Part shown: positions 1-9,101 of the stretch, in pieces
Layout: each line of letters opens with the position of its first letter
Position numbering within the stretch: position 1 is the first letter of the stretch
Assembly: GCF_000374125.1 (NCBI RefSeq)
Contig: NZ_KB893643.1
Coordinates: 62,001 to 126,000 of the forward strand
From: Niabella aurantiaca DSM 17617
Lineage (GTDB): Bacteria > Bacteroidota > Bacteroidia > Chitinophagales > Chitinophagaceae
Direction of reading: 5' to 3'
Length of the DNA: 64,000 nt
The notes under the pieces: model-generated
The model's input: the letters and a program-made list of their open reading frames with translations, nothing else
What the model was told of the DNA's origin: nothing
The model's database searches: none
Made by a program: the position numbers and the translations under genes

Positions 1-3000
1 GGGTATTTGCCATTTATATTGGCGTTGGGATCGGTTGCCGGATCGTAGTTATCATAATCGGTATTTGCTTTAACGGCATCATAAAAATAATATTTGCTCC
101 ATGCATCTGCTGGCACCTGGTCACCGGTATTTGCTAAGATCGAACCATTCGCCCCACGGTCGTTGATGTAATGATAAGAACCCAGACGTCCGGCCCAAAG
201 CATATTCAGATCAAGGCCTTTCCATGCGGCCGTCAGATTCAAACCAAAAATCCATTTGGGAACGGAGGATTTGCCGGTAAACTCCCGGTCGTCGTCGTTC
301 CCATATTTTCCGTCACCATTCACATCAGCCATAAGTTTCTGCCCGTACCATATATTAGCAGCTCCGGAACCCACGGTATTGTTATTGAAAGAATAACCTG
401 CGGCGATCATGGATTTTACCCATTCCAGGTCGGCCTTGGTGCGGATCATCCCATCTTTGGGTCCGCCATTCGGGTTTACCGTTCCGTCTGCATTTGTGTA
501 CATACCGTTTCCGGCATAAGGTCTGCGCAGAAACCATTCGTCGATCATATGCCCTTCTACACGACGGGTATCGCCCCCGGTAGAAACATCGGCGAGGTTG
601 GTATAGCGCCAGGTAGGATTGCCCCAGGTATCAAGTGTGGACGCATCTTGCTGGTATGCTAATGAGCCCTTAAATTTGGTGACTTTATTGTCGTTGTAAC
701 TGACATTCGCATTGACCCCGTACTTGAATTCACCTACCCGGTCATGCCATCCCAGGGTAAGCTCTATCCCTTTATTGCCCAGGGAGGCGGTGTTGGACAT
801 CGGCGCGCCGATATTACCCATGGTGAGGTAAATAATAGCAGGAGTAAGAATATCCGATGTATGACGATAGTAAAGATCTAACTCTGTACTCAGACGATGT
901 TGCAAAAACCGGGCTTCCAGACCTAAGTTATAAGTAGTTAATTTTTCCCAGGATAACGCCAGGTTTTGAATGGTTTGCTGGATCACCCCATTGGCCACCT
1001 GTTCATTGAATACACTATTGACTTTTTGATATAAGGTCTGCCAATCGTAATTACCACTCACTGTGTTTCCTACTGTACCATAAGAAGCTCTCAGTTTTAA
1101 ATAGTTGATGGTATTAGAGACAAAGAACGGCTCATTGCTGACAACCCATCCGGCAGAAAACGAGGGAAACAGGCCGCTGCGATGGCCCGGGGCAAATTTG
1201 GATGAAGCATCGGAACGGAGATTGGCTTCAAACAGGTACTTACTGTCATATGCGTAGTTCAGGCGTCCAAAATAAGATAACATGGCATACTCCTCTTTTG
1301 CAGATCCACCAATAGACTCCATAACAGCGCCGGAAGTAATATCCGTAATACTCCAGTCCAGTAATCCTTTCTTCGTTGCGCTAAAGCCGCTATTCTCTGC
1401 ACGATACTGTTCATAGCCCAATAATCCTCCGATATCATGCTTGCCGAAACTGCGGTTATAACGCAGCAAAAGATCCGCTGTATAGCTGGTAGAATTATAG
1501 GAATACCGGTAGGTGGTTGCCTGGTCCAGATTGCCGATCCCTTCTTTGGGCGTATCAAAACTTTCGCGGAAGCTATACCGGGGGAGGTCCTGGGAATAGT
1601 GCTCATCTCCCCGTGTATATTCACTGTAATTAAACCTGGCCTCGGCAACAAGGCCTTTGTAAAGTTCAGCATTGGCATACCAGGAAGTGTTAATGCGTGT
1701 ATAGTTATTCATTCCCCCGTTTGAGGCTACCTGCTGAAGGATATTATCTTTTTGCGTAGTGTTAGGATCTTCACTGGCACCATATTTACCCTGGTAAATA
1801 GGTGTCATTCCCGGAAAGGCCTGGAGAAGATAGGTCATGGAGGTGCTACCCGGTTCCTTAAACTCTTTAGTAGCATATGTTTGAGTTCCAAAATTGATGA
1901 GATCAGCAATTTTCGTCTCCAGGTTTACACGCACATTGTAACGCTGCATACCCGTGTTTTTTAATGTACCGGGATTATTCTGATATCCCAGTGACATCAG
2001 GTATGATGAGTTCTTGCTGCCTCCTGAAACAGATGCCCCGTATCGCTGGTAATATTCCGGTTGAAAAAGAATCTGTGCCCAGTCGGTATTCGGATAGGCC
2101 AACCAGTTTGGAATCGTTTGTCCCGTTACCTGATCCGTATAAACACCATTCGGATCCGCATTGGCTGCACGCCATGCATCTATTGTAGCATATGCATAGT
2201 CCGGGGAGGTGGACGTTGGGTTGGCATTGAGCTTTGCGATATTGTGCAATTCCATCCAATCGGCAGTACTCGACATGAATTTCAGATCCGTCATAGCCTG
2301 CTCCTGTGCAAACAAAGTATTAAAAGTAACTTTAGGAGCCTGATTCTTCCTTCCTTTCTTGGTGGTTACTAAAATAACCCCGTTGGCGGCCCTTGATCCG
2401 TAAATAGCTGCTGAAGAAGCGTCTTTCAGGATCGAAATGCTTTCAATGTCATCTGTATTTACAGGTACCATATCAGCGATGACCCCGTCCACCAAAATCA
2501 ACGGATCGCTGTTATTGAACGATCCGGTGCCACGGATCCGTATCGACACGCCTTCACTGCCCGGGTTTCCGGCACTTTGGGTTACCCGAACCCCCGGAGC
2601 AGTGCCGCCCAGGGCTGCAGCAAGGTTCATTATCGGGCGATTGGTTAGTTTATCAGCCCCTACTGTCGAAACTGAACCGGTCAGATTGATCCTCTTTTGA
2701 GTACCATACCCCACCACCACAACATCTTCTAAACTCGTGGCACTTGCCTTGAGGGCAATGGTCAGCGATGTTTGCGATCCCACAGCAATCGTGGTCGCTT
2801 CATAATTGATCGCGGAGATTTCCAGTACATCATCCGCAGCGGCATTGATCCGGAACCCGCCGTCATTACCGGTAACGGTTCCCAGCTGGGTGCCTTTGAC
2901 TGCTACTGTAGCACCGGGTACCGGCGCATTATTCATATCCGTTACGGTACCCCCGATCTGTTTTGACTGCGCCCGCAGCAACATGGGCGATAGCAGGAAG

Positions 3001-3062
3001 AGTACGACAATCACCCAGGAACCGCGGTGACGAAGCCAATGGCTTGAATCCTTTAATGGCAT
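1..3062 (-). CDS. SusC/RagA-type TonB-dependent outer-membrane receptor (3' end outside window)
   Basis: About 1,020 codons are visible with no stop; the C-terminus lies beyond position 1. The start at 3062 gives a basic N-terminus, a hydrophobic signal stretch (VIVVLFLLSPMLL) and a cleavage-like RAQ. A carboxypeptidase-like CNA-B domain follows (GGTVTD...PGATVAVKGT), then the TonB-box/plug hallmark VVVGYGTQKR and plug motifs LKDASSAAIYGSRAANGVI. The gene belongs to the outer-membrane importer family that pairs with a SusD lipoprotein, which would lie downstream, outside the window. It is divergent from a hybrid sensor-regulator, the usual controller of such loci. Substrate unknown; nearby glycosidases suggest a glycan (inference). 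Confidence 0.95.
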   Translation of the reverse strand, partial: MPLKDSSHWLRHRGSWVIVVLFLLSPMLLRAQSKQIGGTVTDMNNAPVPGATVAVKGTQLGTVTGNDGGFRINAAADDVLEISAINYEATTIAVGSQTSLTIALKASATSLEDVVVVGYGTQKRINLTGSVSTVGADKLTNRPIMNLAAALGGTAPGVRVTQSAGNPGSEGVSIRIRGTGSFNNSDPLILVDGVIADMVPVNTDDIESISILKDASSAAIYGSRAANGVILVTTKKGRKNQAPKVTFNTLFAQEQAMTDLKFMSSTADWMELHNIAKLNANPTSTSPDYAYATIDAWRAANADPNGVYTDQVTGQTIPNWLAYPNTDWAQILFQPEYYQRYGASVSGGSKNSSYLMSLGYQNNPGTLKNTGMQRYNVRVNLETKIADLINFGTQTYATKEFKEPGSTSMTYLLQAFPGMTPIYQGKYGASEDPNTTQKDNILQQVASNGGMNNYTRINTSWYANAELYKGLVAEARFNYSEYTRGDEHYSQDLPRYSFRESFDTPKEGIGNLDQATTYRYSYNSTSYTADLLLRYNRSFGKHDIGGLLGYEQYRAENSGFSATKKGLLDWSITDITSGAVMESIGGSAKEEYAMLSYFGRLNYAYDSKYLFEANLRSDASSKFAPGHRSGLFPSFSAGWVVSNEPFFVSNTINYLKLRASYGTVGNTVSGNYDWQTLYQKVNSVFNEQVANGVIQQTIQNLALSWEKLTTYNLGLEARFLQHRLSTELDLYYRHTSDILTPAIIYLTMGNIGAPMSNTASLGNKGIELTLGWHDRVGEFKYGVNANVSYNDNKVTKFKGSLAYQQDASTLDTWGNPTWRYTNLADVSTGGDTRRVEGHMIDEWFLRRPYAGNGMYTNADGTVNPNGGPKDGMIRTKADLEWVKSMIAAGYSFNNNTVGSGAANIWYGQKLMADVNGDGKYGNDDDREFTGKSSVPKWIFGLNLTAAWKGLDLNMLWAGRLGSYHYINDRGANGSILANTGDQVPADAWSKYYFYDAVKANTDYDNYDPATDPNANINGKY

Positions 3063-3342
3063 AAGCACAAACTTTTTAAAAAATGATTAATAATGGCAGA
3101 TGTAATGATGGACAGCAATACTGCAAGCTTTTCTCTCATGTACATATTTCCGGATGCAATATCTTTACACCGTGGCTTGGGGTGGGATGAAAATCCTAAA
3201 TGAATAGGGGTGTTTTCTTTAACATATACATAAGAAATTGACAGTCAATAAACTATTTTGTTTATCAAGACTTCTTCCGCTGCTGATCGTTAAGGAGTTT
3301 TTAGAACCGGACCGGCACCGGGTGTTCAAAAGCGTTTCAAAA

Positions 3343-6300
3343 ATGGATAGGGATCGTTTCCGTTGGCAAAGAGGGACTATATTTAAAATAGCAAGGAAGT
3401 TTTTATTTTTAAATATCCTTACCCTAACAGTCGTTTGCAAGGCACAGCCTCTTAGCTTTACCCACCTCACCTCAGAAAATGGCTTGTCCAATAATTCGGT
3501 GCTCTCCATAGCACAGGACGGACAGGGATTTATATGGCTGGGCACCGCAGACGGGCTGAACCGGTACGACGGATTCCAGATCAAAATATATACTGCCGGT
3601 ACCAGACCGGGTTCAGGACTTTATTCCGACAATATCCTTTCGCTTTTCCACGACTCAAAAAAACAGCTTTGGGTAGGTTCCAGCGGAGGATTGAACCGGT
3701 ACAACGATAAAACGGACGATTTCGAAAGGATCCACCTCCCCGTAACTGCGGTGACCGGTGTTAATTGTATTTATGAAGACCGGAAAGGCACCCTCTGGAT
3801 CGGCACCACAAGAGGGCTTTTTACTTCATCCGGGGAAAACCGCTTCCGGGCGGTCCGCTTTAAAACAACCGGCGGTAACCACCTGCCGGAGACAACTGTA
3901 AAGAGCGTCTTTGAAGATCATGCCGGAAATATATGGATCGGGGCCAGCACAAAACTGATCCGGATGTGGCGGCAGGACAGGCAATACCACTATGAGGCAT
4001 ATTATCACCACCCTGCAGACCCGGGAAGCCTTAGTAGCGATAATATCACCAGCATCTGCGAAGACGAATCGCATAACCTGTGGATTGGTACCCAAAGCTC
4101 GGGGCTTAATCTTTACCAGCCGTCCCAGGGCAGATTTCTCCGTTTTTCCAAGACACAGACGCCCGGGCTGATCCACAATAATATCCGCACCCTCCTGGTC
4201 AAGAACCGGAACGAGCTTTGGATCGGCACACAGGAAGGACTGAGCATTTTAAATACCGCCACAAGGGAGGTCGTTTCTTACCAGAACGATGGCAGGAACA
4301 ATAAAAGCCTGAGCCAAAACTCGATCTACAGCCTGTATAAAGATGCCAACGGTTCGGTATGGGTAGGCACTTATTTTGGCGGGGCCAACCGGGCAGACGC
4401 ATACATTACCGAATTCAATACCATCCATAATGACGGCAGTCAGAACACGATCGTTAATAATGTGGTCAGCAGTATCCTGGAAGACAAAAATTCCGATCTG
4501 TGGATCGGAACGGAAGGCGGCGGGCTCGTCCTTTTTGACCGCCGGAATGCGCGGTATCAAACGTTTAAGAACGACATCAGCAACCCTTCAAGCATCGGCT
4601 CCAACCTGGTAAAAGTGGTGTATCTCGACAAGCAGGGCAATGTCTGGTGCGGCACGCATGGGGGCGGCCTGAACCTGCTCAACAGGAGCACCGGAACCTT
4701 TGAACGCTATCTGTATAAAGCAGACGATGCGGAAAGCGCCGGAATGGAGATCCAGTCGATCCAGGAAGATGGTGAAGGCCGGTTCTGGCTGGCAACCAAT
4801 GCAGGGATCCGCGTGTTCCGGAAATCAGGGACACGGCTGACGGAGATCCCGGTTTCGGCCATTGAAGAAAAGATCAGCAGGCTAACCGCCAGCAAGATCT
4901 ACGAAGACAGTAAAGGTACCGTCTGGATCGGCGGCATATCCGGTCTTTATACGGTACAGGGCCATCAATTCAGGACCATCAGCACCGGTATTTCGGTGAA
5001 TACCTTCCTGGAAGATGCCAACGGCGACATCTGGGCGGGCGGGCGCAACGGCATACTGGCATGGTATCATAAAAAAACGCAACAGCTGACCCAATACCGC
5101 ATTCCGGCAGGCGGCACCAAAAATATCGTCGGCATCCTGCAGGATGATCAGGGTTACCTGTGGCTGAGCACCGATGAAGGATTGCTGAAATTTGACCCGG
5201 CCCTGAAAACGGTGATCGCCTATGCCGTCGCTGACGGTTTGGCCGGAAAGGAGTTCAATTACAATTCTTATTTGAAAGACAGCAAGGGCGAATTTTACTT
5301 TGGGGGCTACCGGGGCATTACGCATTTTTTCCCGGACCGGATCAGGGTCAATCAATACCACGCCCCGCTGATCTTTACCAACCTCCGGCTCAACAACAAC
5401 GAGGTAAAGATCGGCGCTTCAGATGGTTTGCTCAGCCGCAATATCAGCCATACCCGGCGGCTTACCTTTCAGCACGATCAAAACCTGTTCACCATCAATT
5501 TTGCATTGCTCAATTTTATAAAGAGCAATAAGAACCGGTACTCCTATCGGCTGGAAGGGTTCGATAAAGACTGGAAAACTGCCCGCGTTCCTGCAGCCAC
5601 GTACACGAACCTGCCTCCCGGAAACTATATTTTTTCCGTTAAAGGCGCCAATAATGACGGCATCTGGACGGAGCCCATCACATTAAAAATAACCGTGCTG
5701 CCTCCATTCTGGCGTACCTGGTGGGCCTATACCCTCTATACCCTCATCTTTATCGGTATCCTGTTCCTGATCACACGTTTCTTCTTTCTCCGTGCATTAC
5801 TGAAAAAGGAAGACGAGCTGCACCAGGTCAAGCTCAATTTTTTCACCAATGTTTCGCACGAGCTACGGACCCACCTGTCGTTGATCATGGCCCCCATTGA
5901 GAAGCTGCTGGACATCAACCGTGCCGACCACTTCACTACGCAGCAGATCAAACAGATCAAGAACAATTCCAACCGGCTGCTGAAACTCGTCAGCGAGCTG
6001 ATGGACTTCCGTAAGGCGGAATCCGATCATCTGAAATTACAGGTGAAGGAACAGGACCTGATCATCTTTCTGCAGGAAATATACATTAGCTTCCGTGAGT
6101 TATCGCTGGCGAAGAACATACAGATCTCCTATACCCACACTACCCCTCAGGCACGGCTGTACTTCGACGAAAAACAGCTGGAAAAAGTCTTTTTTAACCT
6201 GCTTGCCAATGCATTCAAATTTACGCCGGAGGGCGGACGCATTGCCGTAACGGTTACTACGCACAAAACATTTACAGAAGTTACCGTGGCCGATACCGGC

Positions 6301-7464
6301 AGGGGCATTGCAGCGGCCTACCTCTCTAAACTGTTCACCAATTATTACCAGGTAGCCGATCATGGCATGCAGAACACCGGCTATGGCCTGGGCCTGGCGC
6401 TTTCAAAAAAGATCACCGAACTGCACGGAGGCACCATCCGGGTGGAAAGTACGCCGGCCACAGCGGCAGCAAATGGTCATACCTGCTTTTTTGTGACGCT
6501 CCTGAACGGGAGCCGCCATTTTGAAAAGGCCCCGAATGTAAGCCTCCTGAAGCAACCAACCGATGGTCATACAGCAGGTACCGGTTCCCCGGTGGCGCGC
6601 GGGGAAACCGGGCCGCTCCAGGAGCCACTGCCTGCAGGCCGCAGCCACACGGTGCTGATCGTGGAAGACAACCCGGACCTGCGTACCCTTATCAAACAGC
6701 ACCTGGAAGGGCACTACCGGGTACAGGAAGCGGTAGATGGCCTGCAGGGCTGGGATGCCGCAGCAGAGGGGATCCCGGACCTGATCATCAGTGATGTGAC
6801 CATGCCCGGCCTGAGCGGCATGGAATTGTGCAACCGGCTCAAAACCGATCAGCGCACCAGCCATATACCCGTAATATTACTGACAGCGAGAAATACCCAG
6901 ACCGACCAGATCGAAGGGCTGGAGAACGGCGCCGATGTTTACATAACCAAACCGTTCAGCACCAAAGTGCTGGAGCTGAATATCCGCAACCTGCTGGAAA
7001 CACGCAGGAAACTGCAGCAAAAGAACATGAGGGAATTTACGCGTCTCTCAGCAGATGCCCGGGCCCATACGGGAAAGGAGGCCGCGCTTACCATAGACAC
7101 CGACTATCTGCTAAAGGTAACGGGGATCATCGACAGCCACCTGGAAGATCCGGATTTCGGAGTTGACAAGCTATCCAGAAAAGTAGCTATGAGCGCGCCG
7201 GTCCTTTACAAAAAGATCCGGGCACTGACCAATATGTCTGTAAACGAATTCATCAAGACCCGGCGTTTTAAAAAAGCAGCGGAACTGATCCTGCAGAAAA
7301 ACCTGACCATTAATGAGATCTCCTACGCCGTGGGTTATGACGACCGAAAATATTTCAGTAAAGAGTTTAAAAAACACTTTGGGGTAGCGCCGAGCGATTT
7401 TAACCAAACGACCCTGGATGAGCACCGGCAAACTGCCGGTAAGGATGAGCAGGACGACGCCTGA
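3343..7464 (+). CDS. Hybrid two-component sensor/regulator (HTCS) with AraC-type output
   Basis: One-piece signal transducer of 1,373 residues from ATG 3343; a TTG at 3238 in the same frame would add 35 residues. I chose 3343 because a basic stretch and a hydrophobic signal segment (FLFLNILTLTVV) follow it. Order: periplasmic two-bladed propeller repeats (about 30-700, many W-I/V-G-T blades), Y_Y_Y domain (about 715-785), membrane helix (about 793-815), HisKA with phospho-acceptor H839, HATPase with GRGIA and GYGLGLAL motifs, receiver with D1151 (SDVTMPG), and AraC helix-turn-helix (about 1253-1360). The H-box reads SHELRTHL, with H in place of the usual P after RT. It probably senses a glycan fragment and controls the divergent SusC gene (inference). 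Confidence 0.93.
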   Translation: MDRDRFRWQRGTIFKIARKFLFLNILTLTVVCKAQPLSFTHLTSENGLSNNSVLSIAQDGQGFIWLGTADGLNRYDGFQIKIYTAGTRPGSGLYSDNILSLFHDSKKQLWVGSSGGLNRYNDKTDDFERIHLPVTAVTGVNCIYEDRKGTLWIGTTRGLFTSSGENRFRAVRFKTTGGNHLPETTVKSVFEDHAGNIWIGASTKLIRMWRQDRQYHYEAYYHHPADPGSLSSDNITSICEDESHNLWIGTQSSGLNLYQPSQGRFLRFSKTQTPGLIHNNIRTLLVKNRNELWIGTQEGLSILNTATREVVSYQNDGRNNKSLSQNSIYSLYKDANGSVWVGTYFGGANRADAYITEFNTIHNDGSQNTIVNNVVSSILEDKNSDLWIGTEGGGLVLFDRRNARYQTFKNDISNPSSIGSNLVKVVYLDKQGNVWCGTHGGGLNLLNRSTGTFERYLYKADDAESAGMEIQSIQEDGEGRFWLATNAGIRVFRKSGTRLTEIPVSAIEEKISRLTASKIYEDSKGTVWIGGISGLYTVQGHQFRTISTGISVNTFLEDANGDIWAGGRNGILAWYHKKTQQLTQYRIPAGGTKNIVGILQDDQGYLWLSTDEGLLKFDPALKTVIAYAVADGLAGKEFNYNSYLKDSKGEFYFGGYRGITHFFPDRIRVNQYHAPLIFTNLRLNNNEVKIGASDGLLSRNISHTRRLTFQHDQNLFTINFALLNFIKSNKNRYSYRLEGFDKDWKTARVPAATYTNLPPGNYIFSVKGANNDGIWTEPITLKITVLPPFWRTWWAYTLYTLIFIGILFLITRFFFLRALLKKEDELHQVKLNFFTNVSHELRTHLSLIMAPIEKLLDINRADHFTTQQIKQIKNNSNRLLKLVSELMDFRKAESDHLKLQVKEQDLIIFLQEIYISFRELSLAKNIQISYTHTTPQARLYFDEKQLEKVFFNLLANAFKFTPEGGRIAVTVTTHKTFTEVTVADTGRGIAAAYLSKLFTNYYQVADHGMQNTGYGLGLALSKKITELHGGTIRVESTPATAAANGHTCFFVTLLNGSRHFEKAPNVSLLKQPTDGHTAGTGSPVARGETGPLQEPLPAGRSHTVLIVEDNPDLRTLIKQHLEGHYRVQEAVDGLQGWDAAAEGIPDLIISDVTMPGLSGMELCNRLKTDQRTSHIPVILLTARNTQTDQIEGLENGADVYITKPFSTKVLELNIRNLLETRRKLQQKNMREFTRLSADARAHTGKEAALTIDTDYLLKVTGIIDSHLEDPDFGVDKLSRKVAMSAPVLYKKIRALTNMSVNEFIKTRRFKKAAELILQKNLTINEISYAVGYDDRKYFSKEFKKHFGVAPSDFNQTTLDEHRQTAGKDEQDDA

Positions 7465-7635
7465 CCGGGAGGCGTATCATTCCGGTACGGAACTATGAAA
7501 GTGCCGGAGATGCAAAGTGCTGCTAAGGATATTATGCGGAGATTCCCTTTATGATCTTTGCGGCTCCCTGCATTACTGCGTGGGCCCAAGCCGCTGCTTT
7601 CGCTATACCTTTGCGTCGTTGCGTGAAATACCATC

Positions 7636-8919
7636 TTATTTCGCATCAACTTTGGGAACAGCGATCCGCTGTGCCCTGTAAATGCCTGAATGACCACTGA
7701 AGTAATATGCAGTAAAACAGGCAACGGCAAAATACAGGATATTCTCTCCGCCAAACAGCTCCACTCCCATCACCATGCAGGCAACAGGCGTGTTAGTAGC
7801 GGCTGCAAATACGGCAATGAACCCCAGCCCCGCAAAGAGATCCGCAGGCGCGCCGCTCAGTGCAGCGATGGTATTGCCGAGGGCCGCACCAATAAAGAAT
7901 AACGGGGTCACCTCGCCCCCTTTAAACCCGGCGCTTAACGTAACCGCAGTAAACAATAATTTCCAAAGCCAGCTCCAGGTATCCACTCCACCCGCAGCAA
8001 AAGCGCTCACAACGCTGTTGTGGTCCCGGGGGTTTACCACACCCAGCCCCAGGTAATCAAAATTCCCCAGCGCGTAACTGCCGCCAATGATCAGGATCCC
8101 GCCGGCCACCGGTATCAGCCATTTTACCGGGATCACTCGCACCCAGACCCGCTTCAGCAAATGCGTACACCGGGCAAAGGCCATACCGGCCAATCCGAAG
8201 GCGATCCCGGCGGCAATCACTTTTAATAAAAGAAACAGATCAAAAGAAAAACCGGGGATCCAGGTGGTCATGACCTGGGAGATCTGGGTATCGATGGCAT
8301 AATGTGTATGGCTAATGCCATAGCTGGTGCAAACAAGGTGCGCGAGTACGCTCGAGATCAAACAGGGGATCAGCGCATGGTATTTGATACGGCCAATGAA
8401 CAGCACTTCCATTGCAAACAGTGCGCCGGTTACCGGAGTACCGAACACCGCGCCAAAACCCGCAGCCATTCCGCACATCAGCAAAATGCTGCGGTCTTCT
8501 TTTTTGATGCGGTACCATTTTGCAAAAAGATCGGCAATGCTGCCTCCCATCTGTACTGCTGTGCCTTCCCTGCCGGCCGAACCGCCAAACAAATGGGTAA
8601 TGATCGTGCCGGCAAGCACCAGCGGGGTCATGCGAACGGGCACACCACCTCCGGGCTCATGGATCTCGTCCATAACAAGATTATTGCCGGCCTCCGAATT
8701 CCTGCCAAAATAACGATACAGCCACCAGATAAAAATACCGGCCGCGGGCAGCAAAAAAAGCAACCACAGATGTTCCCAACGGGTATGGGTGGCCCAATCC
8801 AGCAACCATAAAAACAATGCTACAAGCGACCCTACAACGAAGGAAAGCGGCACCAGGCGAACCGTCCAGTGGGCGAGCTGGTAAAAGATCTTTCCCTGTT
8901 CTGTTTTAAATTGATACAT
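7636..8919 (-). CDS. CLC-family fluoride/proton antiporter (CLC-F type)
   Basis: A 427-residue, roughly ten-helix membrane protein of the CLC family. Motifs: GNNLVM at 78-83 where chloride CLCs have GSGIP, GREGT at 116-120 with the gating glutamate E118, and GFKGGEVTP at 331-339. From family knowledge, GNNL plus GREGT mark the CLC-F clade, which exports toxic fluoride in exchange for protons. The assignment is strengthened by a fluoride riboswitch directly upstream (8959-9020). No regulatory CBS domains follow the membrane core, as in other short bacterial CLCs. A generic chloride channel is the alternative; motif and riboswitch together make this unlikely. Confidence 0.9.
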   Translation of the reverse strand: MYQFKTEQGKIFYQLAHWTVRLVPLSFVVGSLVALFLWLLDWATHTRWEHLWLLFLLPAAGIFIWWLYRYFGRNSEAGNNLVMDEIHEPGGGVPVRMTPLVLAGTIITHLFGGSAGREGTAVQMGGSIADLFAKWYRIKKEDRSILLMCGMAAGFGAVFGTPVTGALFAMEVLFIGRIKYHALIPCLISSVLAHLVCTSYGISHTHYAIDTQISQVMTTWIPGFSFDLFLLLKVIAAGIAFGLAGMAFARCTHLLKRVWVRVIPVKWLIPVAGGILIIGGSYALGNFDYLGLGVVNPRDHNSVVSAFAAGGVDTWSWLWKLLFTAVTLSAGFKGGEVTPLFFIGAALGNTIAALSGAPADLFAGLGFIAVFAAATNTPVACMVMGVELFGGENILYFAVACFTAYYFSGHSGIYRAQRIAVPKVDAK

Positions 8920-8963
8920 CCTACAAATAGATTACCGTGTAATAAAATATTACTATTTGTAGG
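8920..8963 (-). promoter_or_regulatory. Hairpin over the clc start: riboswitch expression platform
   Basis: The 11 bases directly before the start codon (8920-8930, CTATTTGTAGG on the minus strand) are a perfect inverted repeat of 8953-8963 (CCTACAAATAG), with a smaller ATTAC/GTAAT repeat nested between them. The distal arm shares its CCTAC with the 3' strand of the fluoride aptamer. Ligand-bound aptamer and hairpin are therefore mutually exclusive, which suggests fluoride-dependent release of the start codon (inference). No U-run follows, so control of translation is more likely than termination. Confidence 0.75.
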
Positions 8964-9020
8964 CGCCATCAGATCCCGCAAAATGCGTGAGCGGTTGGGT
9001 CAGGAAGACACCATTTCCTG
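8959..9020 (-). ncRNA. Fluoride riboswitch (crcB motif) aptamer
   Basis: Read on the minus strand, 9020 to 8959 contains the conserved blocks of the crcB RNA: GGAAATGGTGTCTTCC (5' stem-loop), an ACC followed by a CCGC/GCGG stem, and CTGATGGCGCCTAC at the 3' end. The loop GGTGTC can pair with GGCGCC (two G-U pairs), the expected pseudoknot. It lies 40 bases upstream of the CLC-F start codon, the classical gene partner of this RNA. Confidence 0.9.
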
Positions 9021-9032
9021 TTTTGTATGTTG

Positions 9033-9040
9033 CAAAGATA
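9033..9040 (-). promoter_or_regulatory. Bacteroidota -7 promoter element for the fluoride-riboswitch transcript
   Basis: The minus strand reads TATCTTTG, an exact match to the Bacteroidota housekeeping -7 consensus TAnnTTTG. Transcription would begin just before the aptamer at 9020. No clear -33 TTTG is visible. Confidence 0.5.
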
Positions 9041-9101
9041 GGAGTTATTCAGATTTGCATCTTACATCTATACGCGGAGGGCCGGTTTCAATGCCCCACC
9101 C

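Noticed and set aside
3063-3342. TAnnTTTG promoters between SusC and the hybrid regulator
   Set aside because: Only seven-base near matches (TATTTTG) were found; spacing and -33 elements do not fit.
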